Below the pieces are notes generated by a model. That model was not told where the DNA came from, searched no databases, and saw only the letters and a program-made list of their open reading frames with translations. Shown in pieces: positions 17,801 through 24,997 of a stretch of 64,000 nt of DNA (position 1 is its first letter; each line of letters begins with the position of its first letter). The stretch comes from Planctomycetaceae bacterium (GTDB taxonomy: Bacteria; Planctomycetota; Planctomycetia; Planctomycetales; Planctomycetaceae). The position numbers and the translations under genes were made by a program. Where the stretch lies: assembly GCA_013813775.1 (NCBI GenBank), contig JACCRE010000088.1, positions 1 through 64,000 of the forward strand, read 5' to 3'.

Positions 17801-19324
17801 CCCGCCGAGCGGCAACGGCGGTCCCAGGAAAAAGACGCCCGAAGCCGCGTCTTCGGTTCGAGGCCCGCCCGCTGCCCACGCGATGCGGCCTTCCGCCGCC
17901 AGTTCATAAGCGAACAGAGTATTGAACTCAGACTCGCCCACAGCATTCGGCCGTCCGAGACCTTGCATGATCACTCTGCCGGTGCCTTCGATGCCGTAGA
18001 CGAAACGGCCATCGGTCGAAAGCGCCCCTGAAGTCAGATTCTGCCAGGCGAGCTGCGAGATCATTTGGGGTCCGTTGCTCGATTCCGGCCCAAGCTGAAG
18101 CAGGACGTCGAGTTCAGCCATCGCGGCGTCGAAGTACCGATCGTGCGGCGGATCGGTCTGCCACAGCAGTTTTCCCGTGGCGACATCGACAGCCTGGATG
18201 TTCCGGAGCGTGCGAAAGACGGCCACGTCGCCGGCCACGACGGGATGAAACGCGGGCTGCGTGAGCTTGGTGCCGACCGCTACCGCGGCTTCGAACAAAA
18301 GATCGAGCCCCCTCGCAAGTCGATGCACCCGCGCCGACTCGTGAGCGTCGTCCCAATCCGTCGCGACATGCAGTTGGTGGGACCATTCGGCACCGCCGGC
18401 GATGGCGACCGGACCGACGTCGGCAAGTCGGTCGGCGCTGCCGCCGATTGAGGGCCATCGATTGTCCGCAGCGTTGTCGAGGCTCCCCGAGATGCCCTTC
18501 AGCCACGAGAGCAATCGCTCCGGCGTCGCCGGCACCGCGGGCGCGCCGGCGATGGGATTCAGAACGCCGCGGGTGAGGTCGAGATATCGTGCGGCTGCCT
18601 CGCTCGCCAAGTCGTCGAGTCCGGCCTTTGACCATGCCGCTGCCGTGCGGAGAGAAAGTTGCGGCTCGAACGCCGAACCCCCGTCGTCCTCCTTCAGTCG
18701 TTGGAAGAGCAAGGCCGCTTCGAGGGGTTCGCCCCGGTCGTCGGCCCAAACGGCGAGGCGGTACGTCGCCTCACGGCCGGCGGCGGTATGGAAGTAACGC
18801 CTCGAAACCGCTTCGACACCCTTCCAGTCCCCGGCATTGATCGCCTCGCCAAGTCGTCCCCGAGCCGTCACGCCGTACTTCAACTCGTAGACGCGACGCC
18901 CCTCTGGCGCAAGACCAGAGAGCAACTCAATCGCCCGGCCCTTCAGGCTGCGGAAGACATCGGAACCGTCTTCTATGGGAGCGGCGGAGTCCTCGTCGCT
19001 GTCGAGCACCGTCTGCAACAAATCGACCGCTTCGTCGTAGACGCCTTTTTCAAGACGTGCCTCCGCCAAACGTAACCTGCGGGTGGACATCCGATCGGCG
19101 ACGAACAACGGCGGTCGTTCGTCACCGGCGTCGATCTCGCCGGGCTGAGCGCGAAGAGCCTGCAACGCCGGAGCTTGCGGAATGATCTCCGGCGGCTGGA
19201 GCGGCGCCTCGCGCGGTGGAAGATCTTGTCCGAACCCTGGCAAGGCCACAGCGAGCAACGCGGCCGACACGGCGGAGACGCATGAAACGCCCCAGCCGGA
19301 AAAGCAGCGGTCGGCCCATGTCAT
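14831..19324 (-). CDS. Giant secreted PQQ-propeller (BamB-like) repeat protein
   Basis: A 1497-aa exported protein. A signal peptide (about 1-32, hydrophobic SAVSAALLAVALPGF) is followed by a helical TPR-like part (about 60-300: LRLAEARLEKGVYDEAVDLL, RRVYELKYG), then blades of PQQ-like beta-propeller with the usual closing W motifs: GKLLWQTDPP, GEVRWKHPRG, GERVWEQPLDD, GRKRWEIPF, GEVLWRRS and ARVWSRSF. A second helical part (about 820-1000) lies between the propeller halves. PQQ repeats here are probably structural and no cofactor-binding residues are evident. It may bind polymers or scaffold envelope complexes, which is inference. An 8-bp hairpin pair (19368-19375 and 19400-19407) lies in its leader. 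Confidence 0.88.
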   Translation of the reverse strand: MTWADRCFSGWGVSCVSAVSAALLAVALPGFGQDLPPREAPLQPPEIIPQAPALQALRAQPGEIDAGDERPPLFVADRMSTRRLRLAEARLEKGVYDEAVDLLQTVLDSDEDSAAPIEDGSDVFRSLKGRAIELLSGLAPEGRRVYELKYGVTARGRLGEAINAGDWKGVEAVSRRYFHTAAGREATYRLAVWADDRGEPLEAALLFQRLKEDDGGSAFEPQLSLRTAAAWSKAGLDDLASEAAARYLDLTRGVLNPIAGAPAVPATPERLLSWLKGISGSLDNAADNRWPSIGGSADRLADVGPVAIAGGAEWSHQLHVATDWDDAHESARVHRLARGLDLLFEAAVAVGTKLTQPAFHPVVAGDVAVFRTLRNIQAVDVATGKLLWQTDPPHDRYFDAAMAELDVLLQLGPESSNGPQMISQLAWQNLTSGALSTDGRFVYGIEGTGRVIMQGLGRPNAVGESEFNTLFAYELAAEGRIAWAAGGPRTEDAASGVFFLGPPLPLGGRLYSIVETDGAIRLLAMDPLADAAHRVVWSQTLVEADQSLSSDPLRRISGLSPAFADGVLVCPTGAEAAVAVDLARRILLWGYQYPPDSGVAPSEHVPQIFFGARRVRMVSDDDRNRWLDAVPRTTNGAAFLTPRDSNELHCLDLKTGEVRWKHPRGTLLYLAAVRDDLAVLVGRQAIVALDATTGERVWEQPLDDMPAGRGVQSGDLYHLPLASGEIATIRLSNHQELVRSPVGSGIKPGNLIAVGGRLISQSTDAIVGFRRRDDLEAAFQTTEDAASAMLALRGADELHRGNTEAGLELLQRALRSADLPDAKRLYVHVLLEGLRANFAKYRKYERDLLAIVDDPDQKADFVRVFAAGLHSSGEHGAAFDAYLRLASDDAGEPGYSTTPDGRLVRADCLDRVRVREIYRGASPSAQAEMAEKVTSELRRAARAGDIAALEQFATIFADTSAAPIALQALAKEYAKAGDVLKLERAEMRLRQQFAEPANESHLLDPSEAYSAFEPAERAAFEVSFRAEYLPDEIKSGRPATAAEASLPMRIVGPVPSAFRGWSFEVAANAWSFVARDARGRKRWEIPFQPNRRFDGNHRGVSRAQIRFSGHLLAASAGTRVVMLDLTAQADRPAILWFGDLTDRNHDVAIERLVMINGRTMADPADGPIGFAGARLFLYQSGSAVTAVEPLTGEVLWRRSALPLNCELSGDDEFVTLQMPGGDKVLVLDAIDGRPVAQRELPKAIARFAWSGTNFVTWRTADQALELDCHDVARDARVWSRSFADSALAAPLGTDEVAILDPAAGRLAVIRILDGGITFEAKTEPDSAVNDFGALRHFDQLVVFTRRSQPAVRMPFETARTQLPIDGLAYGFDASGDGKGTRLWSTVIRRQYVNVRQPSGLPILLLAANRNPFGGEPKHHAAVLDVRTGELLIEQGRPINFQPFGTNVDLEAGSIEIVTQGARFLLTPTDDPLPKPRSDGLAELGDEAFGDATVLGQP

Positions 19325-19589
19325 CGCCGATCACCTTCTTGAAACGGTTTCGATTCCTGCGGTCGCCGTGAAGGCCTGTGCCCGCTCTGCAAGGGACATG
19401 CCTTCACCGTAACCTGTCCCGGAAACAAGTCTATCCGGGGAGTTTCCGAAGGGATCACGATCGGAAGAACTGAAGCATTGAAGAACAGGAGAAGGCAAGA
19501 ACTGAAGTCGAGGGGTCGAAACATCACATCACTCGACCACTCATTCCCACCATTCTCGCTCCTCCCGTTCTCCGTTCTTCCATTCTCCC

Positions 19590-20162
19590 CTATTCCGTCT
19601 TATCGGCTTTGAGCTTTTCGACGACTTCACGAACAGCCTTGCTGTCCTCGGTCGGGTTGACCTGTGTGTTCTTGTAGGCGACTTTTCCGTCGGGCCCGAT
19701 CACGAACGTCCAGCGGGCAGCCCTGACGCCCGTCACCAATGCGACCTTTTCGCCGTCGATCTCGGTGTTGAAGGTGCCGCCGGCTTTCGTGGGCACGCCA
19801 AACAGCTTCGCGACTTCACCCTTCTCGTCGGCGAGCAACGTGAAGTTCAGGTCGTGAGCCTTCTTGAAGAGCTGATGATTCTCGACGCTGTCGCCGCTGA
19901 TGCCGACGACTTCGACCGCGAGTTCCTTCAGTTCGCTCATGTCATCGCGGAACGAGCAGGCTTGTTTCGTGCATCCGCCGGTCATGTCGGCCGGGTAGAA
20001 GTACACGACCACCACCTTCTTGCCGATGTGCTCGGTCGATTTCCATTCTTTGCCTTCATCGCTCATCGCGGCGAACTTGGGAGCCGGATCTCCGACCTCG
20101 ACGCCCTTGGGAGCGGGAGCCGCAAAGGCGACGAGCATGGTCAACGGCAGCAAAGCATGCAT
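19590..20162 (-). CDS. Exported PrxQ/BCP-type peroxiredoxin
   Basis: A 190-aa thiol peroxidase that reduces hydrogen peroxide or alkyl hydroperoxides. A signal-like N-terminus (MHALLPLTMLVAFAAPAPKG) suggests export. GDPAPKF, VVVYFYPAD and the active site TGGCTKQACSF follow. The peroxidatic Cys64 and a second Cys69, four residues apart, mark the atypical two-Cys PrxQ/BCP subgroup. I chose the ATG at 20162 because it has a GGAG site 9 nt upstream and starts the signal peptide; a 9-residue extension is possible. Thioredoxin would be the usual reductant, but none is adjacent. Confidence 0.93.
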   Translation of the reverse strand: MHALLPLTMLVAFAAPAPKGVEVGDPAPKFAAMSDEGKEWKSTEHIGKKVVVVYFYPADMTGGCTKQACSFRDDMSELKELAVEVVGISGDSVENHQLFKKAHDLNFTLLADEKGEVAKLFGVPTKAGGTFNTEIDGEKVALVTGVRAARWTFVIGPDGKVAYKNTQVNPTEDSKAVREVVEKLKADKTE

Positions 20163-20241
20163 GGCGTGATCTCCAGAGAGGGTTCGCACGGAAGCAAGAT
20201 TGTATCACGACGTGAGCAGTGACGGACGCCGAACCCGAAGT

Positions 20242-21750
20242 TCAGCCCGCATCGCGGTTGCGTTGCCAATAAGCTTCGCGGAACCGTCCGAGTCGTTCAA
20301 AAGCGGGTTTTGACGAACCGTCGGGCCGGGTCAGGCCGGAATGCGGAAAGCGATGGGCGACCGCGTCGCTGAAGCAGCACCATTCGATCCCGGCGACGGA
20401 CGGCTTGGACATCAGCAGCGGTAACATCTCGGCGAGCCACTCGCCTTGAGCGGGTTCGCTCCAAGGTGCCTTCCATTGGGGCTCTCGGACTTCGATGCCC
20501 GCTTCGGCGTTCGGGTCGGACTTTGCCTGCGAAGGAAACGCGAGCGAAATCGTCAACGGCAGGCCGAGCGTCGACCAAAGGTCGATCAGACGAGACAACT
20601 CGAAGCGATCGCGGTAATCGGAGCCGCAAGGTCGGTATCCGACCGCATATTCGAGGGTGAGGCACGTCAGACCGGCCCCGCTTCTGATCAGTGCATCGAC
20701 GAACTGCAACGGTGAGAGCCGGTGCAGACCGGCCGCCTGATATTCGCCGGCCGGCTGATCGATGCGGAGAGAAAGTTGCAGTTCGTCGTCGGTTTGCTTG
20801 GCGACTTCGATCGCCCGTGCCGTCAGGGCGAGCCGATGTTCTTCATCGAGGGCGAGGCCGCCACCGGTGTTCGCCCGGGCCGCGATTTCCCACGTTCTCA
20901 CACGGCTGGCGTAGCGCGTGATCGCAGTCTCGACGAAGTCCGAAACGAAACTTTGCAAGGCGTAATAGTCGCGACCCCACTGCCAGAGCCACTCCGGCAT
21001 GCCGCGGTTGCCGAAATCGAGCAGAGGCCCCGCAATGGCCACGAGCCGGTTCCGCTCCGCGAACTCGACCTGCTCGTCTTGCAGCGTCCACTCGTATTCG
21101 CCTTGAGAGGGTTCCACTTTGCCCCACTCGACCGCCGCCGTCGTCGCCGTGAACGCCGACACGAACGCCTTGTCGCCCGCGCGGGCCGGCCGCATCGCCC
21201 GCAGCGGGCAACCGAGCAGGATCGGCAGATGCGAGGACCGACGCCGCCGGATCGCGAGCCGTTGGCGGACGTAGGATGCGACGAGAATGTCCGACGCTTG
21301 GCACGCCGCGATGAGCGCCGCCTGGGCTGCGCCCGCCGGAGTTCCGCCGTCGTTCTCGCAGCATGCCGCGACTCGGAGTTTCTTCTGCGCCTCCTGCAGT
21401 GCAGTGACGGCGTCGTCGGAAATCGTCATCCCGCTCTGCTGCCACGCGGCGAGCTGATCGCGAACGAGCCCGATCCTGCCGCGTGCGAGTTCCACGGCTA
21501 GAACGTAAGGCTCTTCTTGTTCGCGCAACGCGGCGGTGTTCAGCACGGGCCGGCCGAAGCCGGGAACCGCATAAGACACGAACAATCGAGCGCTCTCGGA
21601 GACCTCTCTCCGGCAAATCAGGTAGTTGCCTTCGACGCGAACTTCCGTCGGGTAGACGCGTCCTTCCAATCGACCGAGATAGGCCCGGTCGAAGTCCGCG
21701 TCGATCGCGAGTCGATCACTCGTGTCGATCTGGAAACGCATCACCCCCAT
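20242..21750 (-). CDS. GH10-like (xylanase-type) TIM-barrel protein, possibly non-catalytic
   Basis: About 502 aa. The N-terminal 180 residues form an unassigned beta-rich domain (MGVMRFQIDTSDRLAIDADF). The rest resembles glycoside hydrolase family 10: VEWGKVEPSQGEYEW, the long helix-strand pattern and TWEIAARANTG at the place of the usual WDVVNE. The acid/base Glu is not present in that last motif, so normal xylanase chemistry is doubtful. The ATG at 21750 is chosen because the residues before it are low in structure; a GTG at 21918 would add 56 residues, including a weak hydrophobic patch. Divergent from purC. Confidence 0.7.
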   Translation of the reverse strand: MGVMRFQIDTSDRLAIDADFDRAYLGRLEGRVYPTEVRVEGNYLICRREVSESARLFVSYAVPGFGRPVLNTAALREQEEPYVLAVELARGRIGLVRDQLAAWQQSGMTISDDAVTALQEAQKKLRVAACCENDGGTPAGAAQAALIAACQASDILVASYVRQRLAIRRRRSSHLPILLGCPLRAMRPARAGDKAFVSAFTATTAAVEWGKVEPSQGEYEWTLQDEQVEFAERNRLVAIAGPLLDFGNRGMPEWLWQWGRDYYALQSFVSDFVETAITRYASRVRTWEIAARANTGGGLALDEEHRLALTARAIEVAKQTDDELQLSLRIDQPAGEYQAAGLHRLSPLQFVDALIRSGAGLTCLTLEYAVGYRPCGSDYRDRFELSRLIDLWSTLGLPLTISLAFPSQAKSDPNAEAGIEVREPQWKAPWSEPAQGEWLAEMLPLLMSKPSVAGIEWCCFSDAVAHRFPHSGLTRPDGSSKPAFERLGRFREAYWQRNRDAG

Positions 21751-22116
21751 CGCCGGCTGCCTTGAATCGCGTTGAGGAGGTGCGGAAGGCTGAACCTGAA
21801 ATAGCCTGACCGGGCAACGGCACGGGGGGACCGACAGGGCGAAAAGCAGAAGAAAACAATGACTCGCGACTGCGGAAGTGTGCCGCTTGCATCGACGCAA
21901 GTCTATTCCCGGCACCACCGTTGTTCAACGACCGCATGCGTGATAGCGTTCCGCAAGGCGGTGCGCCTCCTCGAGAGCCTCGGACTCTGCTTTAGTCTGG
22001 CGAATACGGAAGAGATAAGGACGGAAGAAGGTGAGAGTCTCCAACTTCGCCCGCTTCTTCCATCGCGGACGACTCTTCTGACTTCTACCTTCTCACTTCT
22101 TCTGTTCTCTCTTGCG
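21751..22116. promoter_or_regulatory. Divergent intergenic region between the GH10-like gene and purC
   Basis: About 366 bp without a supported gene. The promoters of both divergent genes must lie here unless the longer start at 21918 is used. I see no convincing -35/-10 pair. The right third is occupied by the dispersed repeat at 22021-22110, which ends 6 bp before the purC ATG, where a ribosome-binding site would normally be. Confidence 0.5.
22021..22110 (+). repeat. Dispersed intergenic repeat, copy 1 (purC leader)
   Basis: About 90 bp, purine-rich at the left and pyrimidine-rich at the right, with the core TCGCGGACGACTCTTCTG. It aligns at roughly 80% by eye, with one gap, to the reverse complement of 46759-46850, which lies before gspE. 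Both copies point the same way relative to the following gene. Confidence 0.8.
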
Positions 22117-23010
22117 ATGAACACCCCTGCCCTGCTTCAGAGCGATCTTCCCGGCCTGCCGGTCCGCAGGGGCAAGGTTCGCGATGTCTACGACCTCGGC
22201 GATCGGCTGTTGATCGTAGCCACCGACCGGATCAGCGCGTTCGACTGGATTCTGCCCACCGGCATCCCCGACAAGGGGCGGATTCTGACGCGGATCAGCG
22301 CGATGTGGTTCGAGAGACTCGATGTCCCGCATCACTTGTTGTCGACCGACGTCTCCGACCCGGCGTTGCCGCTCGACGACGATCGCTCGTCGCTGACGGG
22401 GCGCAGCATGATCGTTCGCAAGGCACGGGTGGCACCGATCGAATGCGTGGCGCGCGGCTATCTCGCCGGCTCGGGCTGGAAGGAATACCAACACTCCGGA
22501 AGCGTCTGCGGACAGCCACTTCCGGCAGGACTCGTGAACTGCGAACGCCTGCCCGAGCCGATCTTCACCCCCGCCACGAAGGCGGAGGCGGGACATGACG
22601 AGAACATCTCATTTGCCGAGATGTGCAAGGTCGTCGGCGAGAAAACTGCGACGACCTTGCAAGAGAAAACCTTGTCGCTGTACGCCGATGCCTCGGCCTA
22701 TGCCGAATCGAGGGGCCTGATCCTCGCCGACACCAAGTTTGAGTTCGGCGAGACAGAAGACGGCAATCTGATCCTGATCGACGAAGCTCTCACGCCGGAC
22801 AGCAGCCGCTATTGGCCGGCCGATGAATACCGACCCGGTTCAAACCCGCCGAGTTTTGATAAGCAGTTCGTGCGGGATTGGCTCGACGCCTCGGGCTGGG
22901 ACAAGAACAGCCCTCCGCCCGCTTTGCCTGATTCCGTCGTGCAGAGAACTCGCGAGAAGTACCTCGAAGCCTTCCGGCGGCTGGTGGGAGTCGAATACGA
23001 CGCGGCGTGA
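22117..23010 (+). CDS. purC: Phosphoribosylaminoimidazole-succinocarboxamide synthase (SAICAR synthetase)
   Basis: A 297-aa cytoplasmic enzyme of de novo purine synthesis that joins CAIR and aspartate using ATP. The N-terminal [45 protein letters not shown], and DTKFEFGE with [12 protein letters not shown] are diagnostic. The length fits the longer family branch shared with yeast-type ADE1 enzymes. The start at 22117 matches the conserved N-terminus. No Shine-Dalgarno site is visible, since the repeat at 22021-22110 occupies that position. No other pur gene lies nearby. Confidence 0.97.
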   Translation: MNTPALLQSDLPGLPVRRGKVRDVYDLGDRLLIVATDRISAFDWILPTGIPDKGRILTRISAMWFERLDVPHHLLSTDVSDPALPLDDDRSSLTGRSMIVRKARVAPIECVARGYLAGSGWKEYQHSGSVCGQPLPAGLVNCERLPEPIFTPATKAEAGHDENISFAEMCKVVGEKTATTLQEKTLSLYADASAYAESRGLILADTKFEFGETEDGNLILIDEALTPDSSRYWPADEYRPGSNPPSFDKQFVRDWLDASGWDKNSPPPALPDSVVQRTREKYLEAFRRLVGVEYDAA

Positions 23011-23141
23011 GCCGTGTCGCAAGCAAGACTCATTCATCGAAATCGCGAGATTTCTTTTGGGACGGCCGGAAACGCAAGGCATACTTGCAGTTGTCGCTGC
23101 CGTTCGGGCGGTGCCGCTCCTTTTGCCGGTCGAGGCGACCG

Positions 23142-24668
23142 ATGTCCGCCCCCAAGACTTCGCCTGCCGTTCCGCTGCCCGCAGACGTTGATGCGACCGT
23201 CGTGGGTGACGGAACGCAAGTGGATTCTGTTCCGCCTGCCCCGCCTTCGTCTCCGAACCCCGCGAGTGGTTCCGATCCCAAGAAGATCAGCCGCGTTGGC
23301 GACTTCCAGCTTCTACGGAAACTCGGCCAAGGCGGCATGGGCACGGTCTACCTGGCCAAGCAGGTCAGCCTCGACCGGCTGGTCGCCCTGAAGACGCTTT
23401 CCAAGGAACTTTCGAAGCGCGAGGATTTCGTCGCCCGCTTTCTGCGGGAAGCCCGGGCGATGGCGAAGCTCGACCACCCGAATATCGTGCGGGCGTATGC
23501 CGCCGAGACTTCTCAGGGACTGCATTTCGCCGCGATCGAATACGTCGACGGCCAGAGCATGCAGAAGTGGCTCGGCGAACAAGGCCGGCTTTCGGTCGGC
23601 GATGCCTTGCTCGTGACGCTCGCCGCCGCGGATGCTCTGCGGCACGCCCACGAGCAGAACATGATCCATCGCGACATCAAGCCCGACAACATCCTCGTGA
23701 CGAAGCGAGGCGTCATCAAAGTCGCTGACTTCGGCCTCGCCAAGGCGACCGACGAAGACGTGTCGATGACGCAAAGCGGTGTCGGCCTCGGCACGCCCCT
23801 CTACATGGCCCCCGAACAGGCCAGAAACGCCAAGCATGTCGATTGCCGGACCGACATCTATGCACTTGGCTGCACTCTGTACCACTTCGTCGCTGGCACG
23901 CCGCCTTTCACCGGAAAGGACACTCTCGAAATCATCCTCGCCAAAGAGCACGGCCGCTTCACCAGCGCCCGCAAACGGAATCCGGAGGTGACCGAGCGTC
24001 TGGATCTGATGATCGACAAGATGCTCGCGAAAGATCCGCAGCATCGATACGCGAAGTGCGAGGAGCTGATCCGCGACCTTTCGTCGCTGCGTCTGGCGAA
24101 TGCCTCCTTGAGCTTCATCGAAGATGCGTTGCCGACGCTGCCCGGCGGTACCGTCGCGGCATCTTCGCCCGGTCAGAAGAACCCGACGCGGGCCTCTTCC
24201 GTCAAAACGCCGACCAATGCGAAAGCCGCCGCGAAGACTTCGGCGGAGACGGCACAGCCTTGGTTCATTCTGCATACGGCCGTCAACGGCCAGGCGACGG
24301 TCTCGCGGATGACGACCGCTCAGGTGCTGAAGGGTCTGCAAGGCGGCATCTTCGATCCTCGCTCGACTCGCGTGAAGCGAAGCGAGCACGACGAGTTTCT
24401 TCCTCCCGCTCAGTTCGTCGAGTTCGAGGCCGTCGCGAACTCAATCGCGTCGCGATCCGTCGCTCAAAAACGCGTACGGAGCTTGCGAGCCGACTTCGCG
24501 ACATTCGAGAAGCAGGATCGCTGGCGGAAGCGGCTGCGGCCGATCAAGTCGTTTCTTTCGGGCCTCGGCGGACTCATCGGACTGATTCTGTGGCTGGGTT
24601 TGATCGCCGGAGTGATCTGGGCGGCATGGCACTGGGGCTGGGACTACATCCGCCCCCGCGTCGAGTGA
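23142..24668 (+). CDS. Ser/Thr protein kinase with C-terminal membrane anchor
   Basis: A 508-aa kinase. A Pro/Ser-rich N-terminus (1-50) leads to the kinase domain (about 54-320): GQGGMGTVY (62-70), catalytic Lys84 in VALKTL, HRDIKPDN, intact DFG (VADFGLAKA), and TPLYMAPEQ. After a linker, PWFILHTAVNGQATVSRMTT begins a small domain of about 60 residues that resembles a GYF_2-like module by its F-x-P/V-R pattern (unsure). A single hydrophobic segment near the end (LGGLIGLILWLGLIAGVIWA) anchors it with almost nothing beyond. Unlike the kinase at 173-2899 it has no ectodomain, so it may take its input through partners. The ATG at 23142 is chosen from the family-like opening. Confidence 0.93.
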   Translation: MSAPKTSPAVPLPADVDATVVGDGTQVDSVPPAPPSSPNPASGSDPKKISRVGDFQLLRKLGQGGMGTVYLAKQVSLDRLVALKTLSKELSKREDFVARFLREARAMAKLDHPNIVRAYAAETSQGLHFAAIEYVDGQSMQKWLGEQGRLSVGDALLVTLAAADALRHAHEQNMIHRDIKPDNILVTKRGVIKVADFGLAKATDEDVSMTQSGVGLGTPLYMAPEQARNAKHVDCRTDIYALGCTLYHFVAGTPPFTGKDTLEIILAKEHGRFTSARKRNPEVTERLDLMIDKMLAKDPQHRYAKCEELIRDLSSLRLANASLSFIEDALPTLPGGTVAASSPGQKNPTRASSVKTPTNAKAAAKTSAETAQPWFILHTAVNGQATVSRMTTAQVLKGLQGGIFDPRSTRVKRSEHDEFLPPAQFVEFEAVANSIASRSVAQKRVRSLRADFATFEKQDRWRKRLRPIKSFLSGLGGLIGLILWLGLIAGVIWAAWHWGWDYIRPRVE

Positions 24669-24688
24669 AACGCCTCCTGCGTCTGCGA

Positions 24689-24943
24689 TCCATTCGCGCC
24701 GACCATTCGGCTGCGAACGTTCGGCGCGAGAATTCATCGTCTGCGAAGAATCCGCGCGCTGTTTGTTCTGATGGAAGTCATTTGCGCGCCAACCGTTTGG
24801 CGCCTCGATAGCGGCGGCAGGATCATTGGGGCGCGAAGTCTTTAGAAGCAGACGGTCCTGCGTCCTATCGTTCGCGCGCGAAGATTCGGCGCGTGACACC
24901 TCCGCGCGCGAAACTCACATCCTAGTAGACACGTCGCGCCCCG
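24689..24943. repeat. Degenerate 15-bp periodic array with a GC-rich palindromic core
   Basis: This 329-bp gene-free stretch (24669-24997) holds about 17 consecutive 15-bp units from 24689. The strongest are at 24719, 24749, 24779, 24824, 24869, 24884 and 24899. The rough consensus is xxTTCGGCGCGCGAA, a near palindrome. Units at 24764, 24809, 24839, 24854 and 24914 are weak but keep the register. The array begins 20 bp after the kinase stop and ends about 55 bp before the next ATG. No spacers, target-site duplications or transposase are seen. Confidence 0.65.
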
Positions 24944-24997
24944 CAGTCGATCATAGGTGGAGAGGTGTCTTGTTCGATTGTGTCGTGGGATGATCTC

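Noticed and set aside
19368-19407. Regulatory hairpin in the PQQ-protein leader
   Set aside because: Only 8 bp pair around a 24-nt loop; too weak to call in GC-rich DNA.
21859-22116. N-terminal extension of PurC by 86 residues
   Set aside because: The extension is the translation of the intergenic repeat; the conserved family start is at 22117.
24689-24943. CRISPR array
   Set aside because: The 15-bp units are contiguous and degenerate, with no unique spacers and no cas genes.
24441-24943. Pentapeptide-repeat protein encoded by the 15-bp array
   Set aside because: Frames on both strands give Ala-containing pentads but lack the central Leu/Phe of such proteins, have stops, and overlap the kinase gene.
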